Part shown: piece after piece, positions 1 to 12,090 of the stretch
Position numbering within the stretch: the first letter of the stretch is position 1
Layout: each line of letters opens with the position of its first letter
DNA from: Eurosta solidaginis
Taxonomy: Eukaryota > Arthropoda > Insecta > Diptera > Tephritidae
NCBI RefSeq assembly: GCF_040869045.1
Contig: NC_090322.1
Coordinates: 187,673,477 to 187,737,476, forward strand
Direction of reading: 5' to 3'
DNA length: 64,000 bases
The notes under the pieces: generated by a model
The model's input: the letters and a program-made list of their open reading frames with translations, nothing else
The model's database searches: none
What the model was told of the DNA's origin: nothing
Position numbers and translations under genes: made by a program

Positions 1-1673
1 ACAATAAGTAGAAACTTCTAGATTTCAGGCAATGGGCACAACGAAAATATTTTGAAACATTTGGCTTTTTTAACAGTAAATTTCCATGTGATTAGCTTAC
101 ATATTTGCACAGATACTTTGTGCTATTGAATTGAGAAAGGTTGATATTAGACAATAAGTAGAAACTTCTAGATTTCAGGCAATGGGCACAACGAAAATAT
201 TTTGAAACATTTGGCTTTTTCAGCAGAAATTTCCATGTGATTTGTTTACATATTTGCACAGTTAATTTGTGCTATTGAATTGAGAAAGGTCGATATTAGA
301 CAATAAGTAGAAACTTTTAGATTTCAGACAATGGGCACAACGAAAATATTTTGAAACATCTGGCTTTTTCAACAGAAATATCCATGTGATTTCTTTACAT
401 ATTTGCACAGTTAATTTGTGCTATTGAATTGAGAAAAGCTGATATTAGACAATAAGTAGAAACTTCTAGATTTCAGACAATGGGCACAACGAAAATATTT
501 TGAAACATTTGGCTTTTTCAACAGTAAATTTCCATGTGATTAGCTTACATATTTGCACAGTTAATTTGTGCTGTTGAATTGAGAAAGGTTGATATTAGAC
601 AATAAGTAGAAACTTTTAGATTTCAGACAATGGGCACAACGAAAATATTTTGAAACATTTGGCTTTTTCAACAGTAAATTTCCATGTGATTAGCTTACAT
701 ATTTGCACAGTTAATTTGTGCTATTGAATTGAGGAAGGTTGATATTAGACAACAAGTAGAAACTTCTACATTTCAAGCAATGGGCACAACGGAAATATTT
801 TGAAACATTTGGCTTTTTCAACAGAAATTTCCATGCGATTTGTTTACATATTTGCACAGTTAATTTGTGCTATTGAATTGAGAAAGGTTGATATTAGACA
901 ATAAGTAGAAACTTCTAGATTTCAGGCAATGGGCACAACGAAAATATTTTGAAACATTTGGCTTTTTCAAAAGAAATTTCCATGTGATTTGTTTACATAT
1001 TTGCACAGTTAATTTGTGCTATTGAATTGAGAAAGGCTGATATTAGACAATAAGTAGAAACTTCTAGATTTCAGGCAATGGGCACAACGAAAATATTTTG
1101 AAACATTTGGCTTTTTCAACAGAAATTTCCATGTGATTTGTTTACATATTTGCACAGTAAATTTGTGCTACTGAATTGAGAAAGGTTGATATTAGACAAC
1201 AAGTAGAAACTTCTAGATTTCAAGCAATGGGCACAACGAAAATATTTTGAAACATTTGGCTTTTTCAACAGTAAATTTCCATGTGATTAGCTTACATATT
1301 TCCACAGTTAATTTGTGCTATTGAATTGAGAAAGGTTGATATTAGATAATAAGTAGAAACTTTTAGATTTCAGGTAATGGGCACAACGAAAATATTTTGA
1401 AACATTTGGCTTTTTCAACAGAAATTTCCATATGATTTGTTTACATATTTGCACAGTTAATTTGTGCTATTGAATTGAGAAAGGTTGATATTAGACAATA
1501 AGTAGAAACTTCTAGATTTCAGGCAATGGGCACAACGAAAATATTTTGAAACATTTGGCTTTTTCAACAGTAAATTTCCATGTGATTAGCTTACATATTT
1601 GCACAGTTAATTTGTGCTATTGAATTGAGGAAGGTTGATATTAGACAACAAGTAGAAACTTCTACATTTCAAG
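1..1673 (+). repeat. 149-150 bp satellite array, first segment
   Basis: Head-to-tail copies of one AT-rich monomer; a new unit starts at 1, 151 and 300, giving periods of 150 and 149. The one-base length difference comes mainly from an extra T (cagtaaatttcc in long units, cagaaatttcc in short ones). Landmarks in most units are TCTAGA, caatgggcacaacg, the palindrome AAAATATTTT, and a small dyad GCACA-7 nt-TGTGC. The first unit is divergent, with cagatact in place of cagttaat. The segment is broken after 1673 by a LINE. It contains no gene. Confidence 0.97.
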
Positions 1674-1677
1674 CAAA

Positions 1678-3462
1678 AAGTGTTACAAAGCTTATCTTTG
1701 TAAAATGAAAAGAAATATAACTTGCAACCCGAAGGCATTTTACGGATTCGTAAACTCTAAACGCAGGGTGAAAGGGTTTCCATCATCCATGAAATTCCAA
1801 GATAATATTTCCAGCGATGATCAAGAGATCGCCGACTTCTTTGCGGAATTTTTCAAATCAAATTACTCTATTGAGACCAACGTTCCACCTAATGAATACC
1901 CATACCATATTGATTCATGTTATTCAATCAGAGCTCCATTTATATCTTCAGAAGATGTATTATCTTATTTAAAAACTTTAAAAGTATCATATTCATACGG
2001 CCCCGACAGGATCCCGACACACTTTCTTAAAAAATGTGCCGCAAACATCTATCAGCCGCTAACAGATTTATTTAATTTATCTTTAATTTATGGCGTTTTC
2101 CCAACAATATGGAAGGAATCTTTTCTTATTCCGCTTCATAAAAATGGAAGCAGGTCTTCAATAGAAAACTACCGGGGCATAGCAAAGTTATCCGCTATCC
2201 CAAAGTTATTTGAGGCTATTGTTACCTACCACCTAACATTCCCTATTTCCCCCATAATTGCAAGCTCGCAGCATGGGTTCTGTAAGGGCAAATCACCTAT
2301 CACCAATTTACTAGAATTTACCACCCACGTTTCTAATGGATTTAGAAAAGGCCTTCACACTGATGTAATTTACACCGATTTCAGTAAAGCTTTCGACAAA
2401 GTATCACACCCATTACTTATTCATAAGCTCAGTCAACTCGGTTTTCAACCCCGTCTTATATGTTGGATTTCTTCGTATCTTGGTTATCGTACGCAAAAAG
2501 TAATCTTTAAAAATACACTTTCTGGGGTCATCAATGTTTCTTCTGGTGTTCCTCAGGGCAGCCATCTTGGTCCGATTCTGTTCTTGTTGTTCATAAACGA
2601 TATATCTGGTACAATTAAATACTCAAAAATCTTGATGTACGCAGACGATGTAAAACTTTTCAAATCATGTGCCTCGGCTGAGGAACATTCCTTGCTTCAA
2701 ATGGATTTAAATCACTTGGTTACCTGGTGCAATGTAAATTATATGCCGCTCAATCTCAAAAAATGTAAATTCATGTGTTTTTCTCGGAGAGTTTCGCCAC
2801 CAGCTTCATATACAATTAACAACTATAGTCTAGAAACTGTAAATAATTTTATTGACTTGGGAGTCATGATGGATTCCAAACTTAGTTTCAATCTTCATAT
2901 TAATGCTACAGTGAATAAAGGTAAAGGTGTTTTTGCATTTGTTAAACGGTGGTCAAAAGAATTTAACGACCCTTACATAACTAAAGCACTTTTTACAACA
3001 TTAGTTAGGCCAATATTAGAATACGGCTCGATAATTTGGAATCCGCGTTATCAAGTCCATGCAGACAGTCTCGAATCAATACAAAAACAATTTTTACTAT
3101 TTGCCTTAAGAAATTTCCAATGGGACTCTTTAACTAATCTTCCACCTTATACTAATCGATTAAAGCTTATCAATCTTCCAACTCTTGCTAGTCGAAGGGA
3201 AATGCTTGGTGTGATATTTATGACAAAACTTTTAAATGGATCAATTTCGAGCCCATTCCTTCTGAATGAAGTGAACTTTTGCGTTCCCTCTCGGACATCG
3301 AGACACTTCAAACCTCTTCTGCTGAAACAATGTAGAACGAATTTCGAACAAAATGAACCTTTTCGGCGTTTATGCCAAGATTATAACTCTCACTCAAACA
3401 CATTTGATAGCTCGGACTCCCTTTTTTCTATAAAAAAGATTGTTCTCACCTCTCTAAATTAA
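1678..3462 (+). pseudogene. LINE ORF2 fragment, reverse transcriptase
   Basis: The frame is open from the truncation point to a TAA at 3460-3462; the first ATG at 1705 is internal, not the true start. The visible part is about 585 residues from that ATG and covers the RT domain: TDFSKAFDKVSHPLL (first catalytic Asp), SSGVPQGSHLGPILF, then YADD at 2638-2649 with the catalytic pair, followed by thumb and C-terminal region (WNPRYQVH… SLESIQKQF). The apurinic-type endonuclease and the ORF1 expected upstream in this group are absent. No internal stop or frameshift was seen in the remaining part, so the copy was recently active, but it cannot be autonomous. The PQGSHLGP form fits CR1-like clades as well as Jockey; the poly(A) tail favours Jockey. 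Confidence 0.88.
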
Positions 3463-3580
3463 TGTATAATACGTTTGCTTCTGTTCTCTTTAAGTATTAC
3501 GCTTGGCTGATGAAATTTCTTCTGTAGCTGAGCAGTCTCAGATCGTGACGCTTGACAAACCGCTGCCCATCAAAGACTCG

Positions 3581-3627
<47 letters not shown>
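3463..3627 (+). other. LINE 3' region and poly(A) tail
   Basis: About 120 bases follow the ORF stop, then an uninterrupted A run at 3583-3627, the last one or two of which may be satellite. There is no clear AATAAA close to the tail. The last 80 bases before the tail (about 3500-3582) are noticeably richer in G and C than the rest of the element. Confidence 0.8.
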
Positions 3628-3630
<3 letters not shown>

Positions 3631-6600
3631 GCACACGGGAAATATTTTGAAACATTTGGCTTTTTCAACAGAAATTTCCATGCGATTTGTTTACATATTT
3701 GCACAGTTAATTTGTGCTATTGAATTGAGAAAGGTTGATATTAGACAATAAGTAGAAACTTCTAGATTTCAGGCAATGGGCACAACGAAAATATTTTGAA
3801 ACATTTGGCTTTTTCAAAAGAAATTTCCATGTGATTTGTTTACATATTTGCACAGTTAATTTGTGCTATTGAATTGAGAAAGGCTGATATTAGACAATAA
3901 GTAGAAACTTCTAGATTTCAGGCAATGGGCACAACGAAAATATTTTGAAACATTTGGCTTTTTCAACAGAAATTTCCATGTGATTTGTTTACATATTTGC
4001 ACAGTAAATTTGTGCTACTGAATTGAGAAAGGTTGATATTAGACAATAAGTAGAAACTTCTAGATTTCAGGCAATGGGCACAACGAAAATATTTTGAAAC
4101 ATTTGGCTTTTTCAACAGTAAATTTCCATGTGATTTGTTTACATATTTGCACAGTTAATTTGTGCTACTGAATTGAGAAAGGTTGATATTAGACAACAAG
4201 TAGCAACTTCTAGATTTCAAGCAATGGGCACAACGAAAATATTTTGAAACATTTGGCTTTTTCAACAGTAAATTTCCATGTGATTTGTTTACATATTTGC
4301 ACAGTTAATTTGTGCTATTGAATTGAGAAAGGCTGATATTAGACAATAAGTAGAAACTTCTAGATTTCAGGCAATGGGCACAACGAAAATATTTTGAAAC
4401 ATTTGGCTTTTTCAACAGAAATTTCCATGTGATTTGTTTACATATTTGCACAGTAAATTTGTGCTACTGAATTGAGAAAGGTTGATATTAGACAACAAGT
4501 AGCAACTTCTAGATTTCAAGCAATGGGCACAACGAAAATATTTTGAAACATTTGGCTTTTTCAACAGTAAATTTCCATGTGATTAGCTTACATATTTCCA
4601 CAGTTAATTTGTGCTATTGAATTGAGAAAGGTTGATATTAGACAATAAGTAGAAACTTCTAGATTTCAAGCAATGGGCACAACGAAAATATTTTGAAACA
4701 TTTGGCTTTTTCAACAGTAAATTTCCATGTGATTTGTTTACATATTTGCACAGTTAATTTGTGCTATTGAATTGAGAAAGGTTGATATTAGACAATAAGT
4801 AGAAACTTCTACATTTCAGGCAATGGGCACAACGGAAATATTTTGAAACATTTGGCTTTTTCAACAGAAATTTCCATGCGATTTGTTTACATATTTGCAC
4901 AGTTAATTTGTGCTATTGAATTGAGAAAGGTTGATATTAGACAATAAGTAGAAACTTCTAGATTTCAGGCAATGGGCACAACGAAAATATTTTGAAACAT
5001 TTGGCTTTTTCAAAAGAAATTTCCATGTGATTTGTTTACATATTTGCACAGTTAATTTGTGCTATTGAATTGAGAAAGGCTGATATTAGACAATAAGTAG
5101 AAACTTCTAGATTTCAGGCAATGGGCACAACGAAAATATTTTGAAACATTTGGTTTTTTCAACAGTAAATTTCCATGTGATTTGTTTACATATTTGCACA
5201 GTTAATTTGTGCTATTGAATTGAGAAAGGTTGATATTAGACAATAAGTAGAAACTTCTAGATTTCAAGCAATGGGCACAACGAAAATATTTTGAAACATT
5301 TGGCTTTTCAACAGTAAATTTCCATTTGATTTGTTTACATATCTGCATAGTTAATTTGTGCTACTGAATTGAGAAAGGCTGATATTAGACAATAAGTATA
5401 AACTTCAAGCTTTCAAGCAATGGGCACAACGAAAATATTTTGAAACACTTGGCTTTTCCAACAGTAAATTTTCATGTGATTTGTTTACATATTTGCACAA
5501 TTAATTTGTGCTATTGAATTGAGAAAGGTTGATATTTGTACAATAAGTAGAAACTTCTAGATTTCAGGCAATGGGCACAACGTAAATATTTTGAAACAAT
5601 TAACTTTGTCAAGAGTAAATTTCCATGTGATTTGTTTACATATTTGCAGAGTGAATTTGTGCTATTGAATTGAAAAAGGTTGATATTTGTACAATAAGTA
5701 GAAAGTTCTAGATTTCAGGCAATGGGCACAACGAAAATATTTTGAAACATTTGGCTTTTTCAACAGAAATTTCCATGTGATTTGTTTACTTAATTGCACA
5801 GTTAATTTGTGCTATTGAATTGAGAAAGGTTGATATTAGACAACAAGTAGAAACTTCTAGATTTCAAGCAATGGGCACAACGAAAATATTTTGAAACATT
5901 TGGCTTTTTCAACAGTAAATTTCCATGTGATTAGCTTACATATTTCCACAGTTAATTTGTGCTATTGAATTGAGAAAGGTTGATATTAGACAATAAGTAG
6001 AAACTTCTAGATTTAAGGCAATGGGCACAACGAAAGTATTTTGAAACATTTGGCTTTTTCAACAGTAAATTGCCATGTGATTAGCTTACATATTTGCACA
6101 GTTAATTTGTGCTATTGAATTGAGAAAGGTTGATATTAGACAATAAGTAGAAACTTCCAGATTTCAAGCAATGGGCACAACGAAAATATTTTGAAACATT
6201 TGGCTTTTTCAACAGTAAATTGCCATGTGATTAGCTTACATATTTGCACAGTTAATTTGTGCTATTGAATTGAGAAAGGTTGATATTAGACAATAAGTAG
6301 AAACTTCTAGATTTCAAGCAATGGGCACAACGAAAATATTTTGAAACATTTGGCTTTTTCAACAGAAATTTCCATGTGATTTGTTTACATATTTGCACAG
6401 TTAATTTGTGCTACTGAATTGAGAAAGGTTGATATTAGACAACAAGTAGAAACTTCTAGATTTCAAGCAATGGGCACAACGAAAATATTTTGAAACATTT
6501 GGCTTTTTCAACAGTAAATTTCCATGTGATTAGCTTACATATTTCCACAGTTAATTTGTGCTATTGAATTGAGAAAGGTTGATATTAGACAATAAGTAGA

Positions 6601-9600
6601 AACTTTTAGATTTCAGGCAATGGGCACAACGAAAATATTTTGAAACATTTGGCTTTTTCAACAGAAATTTCCATGTGATTTGTTTACATATTTGCACAGT
6701 TAATTTGTGATATTGAATTGAGAAAAGTTGATATTAGACAATAAGTAGAAACTTCTAGATTTCAGGCAATGGGCACAACGAAAATATTTTGAAACATTTG
6801 GCTTTTTCAACAGTAAATTTCCATGTGATTTGTTTACATATTTGCACAGTTAATTTGTGCTACTGAATTGAGAAAGGTTGATATTAGACAACAAGTAGAA
6901 ACTTCTAGATTTCAAGCAATGGGCACAACGAAAATATTTTGAAACATTTGGCTTTTTCAACAGTAAATTTCCATGTGATTAGCTTACATATTTCCACAGT
7001 TAATTTGTGCTATTGAATTGAGAAAGGTTGATATTAGACAATAAGTAGAAACTTCTAGATTTCAAGCAATGGGCACAACGAAAATATTTTGAAACATTTG
7101 GCTTTTTCAACGGTAAATTTCCATTTGATTTGTTTACATATTTGCACAGTTAATTTGTGCTATTGAATTGAGAAAGGTTGATATTAGACAATAAGTAGAA
7201 ACTTCTAGATTTCAGGCAATGGGCACAACGAAAATATTTTGAAACATTTGGCTTTTTCAACAGTAAATTTCCATATGATTTGTTTACATATTTGCACAGT
7301 TAATTTGTGCTACTGAATTGAGAAAGGTTGATATTAGACAACAAGTAGAAACTTCTAGATTTCAAGCAATGTGCACAACGAAAATATTTTGAAATATTTG
7401 GCTTTTTCAACAGTAAATTTTCATGTGATTTGTTTACATATTTGCACAGTTAATTTGTGCTATTGAATTGAGAAAGGTTGATATTAGACAATAAGTAGAA
7501 GCTTCTACATTTCAGGCAATGGGCACAACGAAAATATTTTGAAACATTTGGCTTTTTCAACAGAAATTTCCATGTGATTTGTTTACATATTTGCACAGTT
7601 AATTTGTGCTATTGAATTGAGAAAGGTTGATATTAGACAACAAGTAGAAACTTCTACATTTCAAGCAATGGGCACAACGAAAATATTTTGAAACATTTGG
7701 CTTTTTCAACAGAAATTTCCATGTGATTTGTTTACATATTTGCACAGTTAATTTGTGCTATTGAATTGAGAAAGGTTGATATTAGACAATAAGTAGAAGC
7801 TTCTAGATTTCAGACAATGGGCACAACGAAAATATTTTGAAACATTTGGCTTTTTCAACAGAAATTTCCATGTGATTTGTTTACATATTTGCACAGTTAA
7901 TTTGTGCTATTGAATTGAGAAAGGTTGATATTAGACAATAAGTAGAAACTTTTAGATTTCAGACAATGGGCACAACGAAAATATTTTGAAACATTTGGCT
8001 TTTTCAACAGAAATTTCCATGTGATTTATTATATATTTGCACAGTTAATTTGTGCTATTGAATTGAGAAAAGCTGATATTAGACAATAAGTAGAAACTTC
8101 TAGATTTCAGACAATGGGCACAACGAAAATATTTGAAACATTTGGCTTTTTCAACAGTAAATTTCCATGTGATTAGCTTACATATTTGCACCGGTAATTT
8201 GTGCTATTGAATTGAGAAAGGTTGATATTAGACAATAAGTAAAAACTTTTAGATTTCAGGCAATGGGCACAACGAAAATATTTTGAAACATTTGGCTTTT
8301 TCAACAGAAATCTCCATGTGATTTGTTTACATATTTGCACAATTAATTTGTGCTATTGAATTGAGAAAGGTTGATATTAGACAATAAGTAGAAACTTCTA
8401 GATTTCAGGCAATGGGCACACCGAAAATATTTTGGCTTTTTTAACAGTAAATTTCCATGTGATTAGCTTACATATTTGCACAGTTAATTTGTGCTATTGA
8501 ATTGAGAAAGGTTGATATTAGACAATAAGTAGAAACTTCTAGATTTCAGGCAATGGGCACAACGAAAGTATTTTGAAACATTTGGCTTTTTCAACAGTAA
8601 ATTTCCATGTGACTAGCTTACATATTTGCACAGTTAATTTGTGCTATTGAATTGAGAAAGGTTGATATTAGACAATAAGTAGAAACTTCTAGATTTCAGG
8701 CAATGGGCACAACGAAAGTATTTTGAAACATTTGGCTTTTTCAACAGTAAATTTCCATGTGATTAGCTTACATATTTGCACAGTTAATTTGTGCTATTGA
8801 ATTGAGAAAGGTTTATATTAGACAATAAGTAGAAACTTCCAGATTTCAGGCAATGGGCACAACGAAAGTATTTTGAAACATTTGGCTTTTTCAACAGTAA
8901 ATTTCCATGTGATTAGCTTACATATTTGCACAGTTAATTTGTGCTATTGAATTGAGAAAGGTTGATATTAGACAATAAGTAGAAACTTCTAGATTTCAGG
9001 AAACGGGCACAACGAAAGTATTTTGAAACATTTGGCTTTTTCAACAGTAAATTTTCATGTGATTAGCTTGCATATTTGCACAGTTAATTTGTGCTATTGA
9101 ATTGAGAAAGGTTGATATTAGACAATAAGTAGAAACTTCTAGATTTCAGGCAATGGGCACAACGTAAATATTTTGAAACATGTGGCTTTGTCAAGAGTAA
9201 ATTTCCATGTGATTTGTTTACATATTTGCAGAGTGAATTTGTGCTATTGAATTGAAAAAGGTTGATATTTGTACAATAAGTAGAAAGTTCTAGATTTCAG
9301 GCAATGGGCACAACGAAAATATTTTGAAACATTTGGCTTTTTCAACAGAAATTTCCATGTGATTTGTTTACATATTTGCACAGTTAATTTGTGCTATTGA
9401 ATTGAGAAAGGTTGATATTAGACAATAAGTAGAAAGTTCTAGATTTCAGGCAATGGGCACAACGAAAATATTTTGAAACATTTGGCTTTTTCAACAGTAA
9501 ATTTCCATGTGATTTGTTTACATATTTGCACAGTTAATTTGTGCTATTGAATTGAGAAAGGTTGATATTAGACAATAAGTAGAAACTTTTAGATTTCAGG

Positions 9601-12090
9601 CAATGGGCACAACGAAAATATTTTGAAACATTTGTCTTTTTCAACAGTAAATTTCCATGTGATTTGTTTACATATTTGCACAGTTAATTTGTGCTATTGA
9701 ATTGAGAAAGGTTGATATTAGACAATAAGTAGAAACTTCTAGATTTCAGGCAATGGGCACAAAGAAAATATTTTGAAACATTTGGCTTTTTCAACAGAAA
9801 TTTCCATGTGATTTGTTTACATATTTGCACAGTTAATTTGTGCTATTGAATTGAGAAAGGTTGATATTAGACAATAAGTAGAAACTTCTAGATTTCAGGC
9901 AATGGGCACAACGAAAATATTTTTTAAACATTTGGCTTTTTCAACAGAAATTTCCATGTGATTTGTTTACATATTTGCACAGTTAATTTGTGCTATTGAA
10001 TTGAGAAAGGTTGATATTAGACAATAAGTAGAAACTTCTAGATTTCAGGCAATGGGCACAACGAAAATATTTTGAAACATTTGGCTTTTTCAACATAAAT
10101 TTCCATGTGATTTGTTTACATATTTGCACAGTTAATTTGTGCTATTGAATTGAGAAAGGTTGATATTAGACAATAAGTAGAAACTTCTAGATTTCAGGCA
10201 ATGGGCACAACGAAAATATTTTGAAACATTTGGCTTTTTCAACAGTAAATTTCCATGTGATTTGTTTACATATTTGCACAGTTAATTTGTGCTATTGAAT
10301 TGAGAAAGGTTGATATTAGACAACAAGTAGAAACTTCTACATTTCAAGCAATGGGCACAACGAAAATATTTTGAAACATTTGGCTTTTTCAACAGAAATT
10401 TCCATGTGATTTGTTTACATATTTGCACAGTTAATTTGTGCTATTGAATTGAGAAAGGTTGATATTAGACAATAAGTAGAAGCTTCTAGATTTCAGACAA
10501 TGGGCACAACGAAAATATTTTGAAACATTTGGCTTTTTCAACAGAAATTTCCATGTGATTTGTTTACATATTTGCACAGTTAATTTGTGCTATTGATTTG
10601 AGAAAGGTTGATATTAGACAATAAGTAGAAACTTTTAGATTTCAGACAATGGGCACAAGGAAAATATTTTGAAACATTTGGCTTTTTCAACAGAAATTTC
10701 CATGTGATTTGTTATATATTTGCACAGTTAATTTGTGCTATTGAATTGAGAAAAGCTGATATTAGACAATAAGTAGAAACTTCTAGATTTCAGGCAATGG
10801 GCACAACGAAAATATTTGAAACATTTGGTTTTTTCAACAGTAAATTTCCATGTGATTAGCTTACATATTTGCACAGTTAATTTGTGCTATTGAATTGAGA
10901 AAGGTTGATATTAGACAATAAGTAGAAACTTTTAGATGTCAGGCAATGGGCACAACGAAAATATTTTGAAACATTTGGCTTTTTCAACAGAAATTTCCAT
11001 GTAATTTGTTTACATATTTGCACAGTTAATTTGTGCTATTGAATTGAGAAAGGTTGATATTAGACAATAAGTAGAAACTTCTAGATTTCAAGCAATGGGC
11101 ACACCGAAAATATTTTGGCTTTTTTAACAGTAAATTTCCATGTGATTAGCTTACATATTTGCACAGTTAATTTGTGCTATTGAATTGAGAAAGGTTGATA
11201 TTAGACAATAAGTAGAAACTTCTAGATTTCAGGCAATGGGCGCAACGAAAGTATTTTGAAACATTTGGCTTTTTCAACAGTAAATTTCCATGTGATTAGC
11301 TTACATATTTGCACAGTTAATTTGTGCTATTGAATTGAGAAAGGTTGATATTAGACAATAAGTAGAAACTTCTAGATTTCAGGAAATGGGCACAACGAAA
11401 GTATTTTGAAACATTTGGCTTTTTCAACAGTAAATTTTCATGTGATTAGCTTGCATATTTGCACAGTTAATTTGTGCTATTGAATTGAGAAAGGTTGATA
11501 TTAGACAATAAGTAGAAACTTCTAGATTTCAGGCAATGGGCACAACGTAAATATTTTGAAACATGTGGCTTTGTCAACAGTAAATTGCCATGTGATTAGC
11601 TTACATATTTGCACAGTTAATTTGTGCTATTGAATTGAAAAAGGTTGATATTTGTACAATAAGTAGAAAGTTCTAGATTTCAGGCAATGGGCACAACGAA
11701 AATGTTTTGAAACATTTGGCTTTTTCAACAGAAATTTCCATGTGATTTGTTTACATATTTGCACAGTTAATTTGTGCTATTGAATTGAGAAAGGTTGATA
11801 TTAGACAATAAGTAGAAACTTCTAGATTTCAGGCAATGGGCACAACGTAAATATTTTGAAACATGTGGCTTTGTCAACAGTAAATTGCCATGTGATTAGC
11901 TTACATATTTGCACAGTTAATTTGTGCTATTGAATTGAAAAAGGTTGATATTTGTACAATAAGTAGAAAGTTCTAGATTTCAGGCAATGGGCACAACGAA
12001 AATGTTTTGAAACATTTGGCTTTTTCAACAGAAATTTCCATGTGATTTGTTTACATATTTGCACAGTTAATTTGTGCTATTGAATTGAGA

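Larger units (their letters stand above)
1674..3627 (+). mobile_element. 5'-truncated non-LTR retrotransposon (LINE), Jockey/CR1 group
   Basis: A LINE fragment inserted in the satellite: the 3' two-thirds of the RT ORF, a short 3' region and a 45-base A run. The satellite phase is preserved across it (…ttcaagcaa before, atgggcac after), so at most two A bases could be duplicated and no convincing target duplication is visible. The reading frame is open right to the left junction, showing 5' truncation rather than a natural start. The element is missing from the equivalent place in the second higher-order block, so it is younger than that duplication or was lost there. Clade is by RT motif and poly(A) tail only. 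Confidence 0.9.
286..12090 (+). repeat. Satellite higher-order block, copy 1 (includes the LINE)
   Basis: A chain of rare private variants here recurs in the same order further on. Examples are aaggtcgata at 286 and 12091; the tccatttgat/atctgcatag monomer at 5321 and 14279; and the monomer lacking gaaacattt at 8421 and 17379. The offset is 11805 at the start, 8958 from at least 5321 to 8421, and 8655 by 11104. Without the LINE and a local satellite duplication of about 890 bp, the block is about 9 kb or 60 monomers. Its copy starts immediately after it, so this is a tandem higher-order repeat. Exact ends are uncertain by about one monomer. Confidence 0.82.

Noticed and set aside
3503..3751. 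82-residue ORF across the LINE tail
   Set aside because: It runs through the poly(A) tail (a poly-Lys run) into satellite and has no ATG at its start. An accident of sequence.
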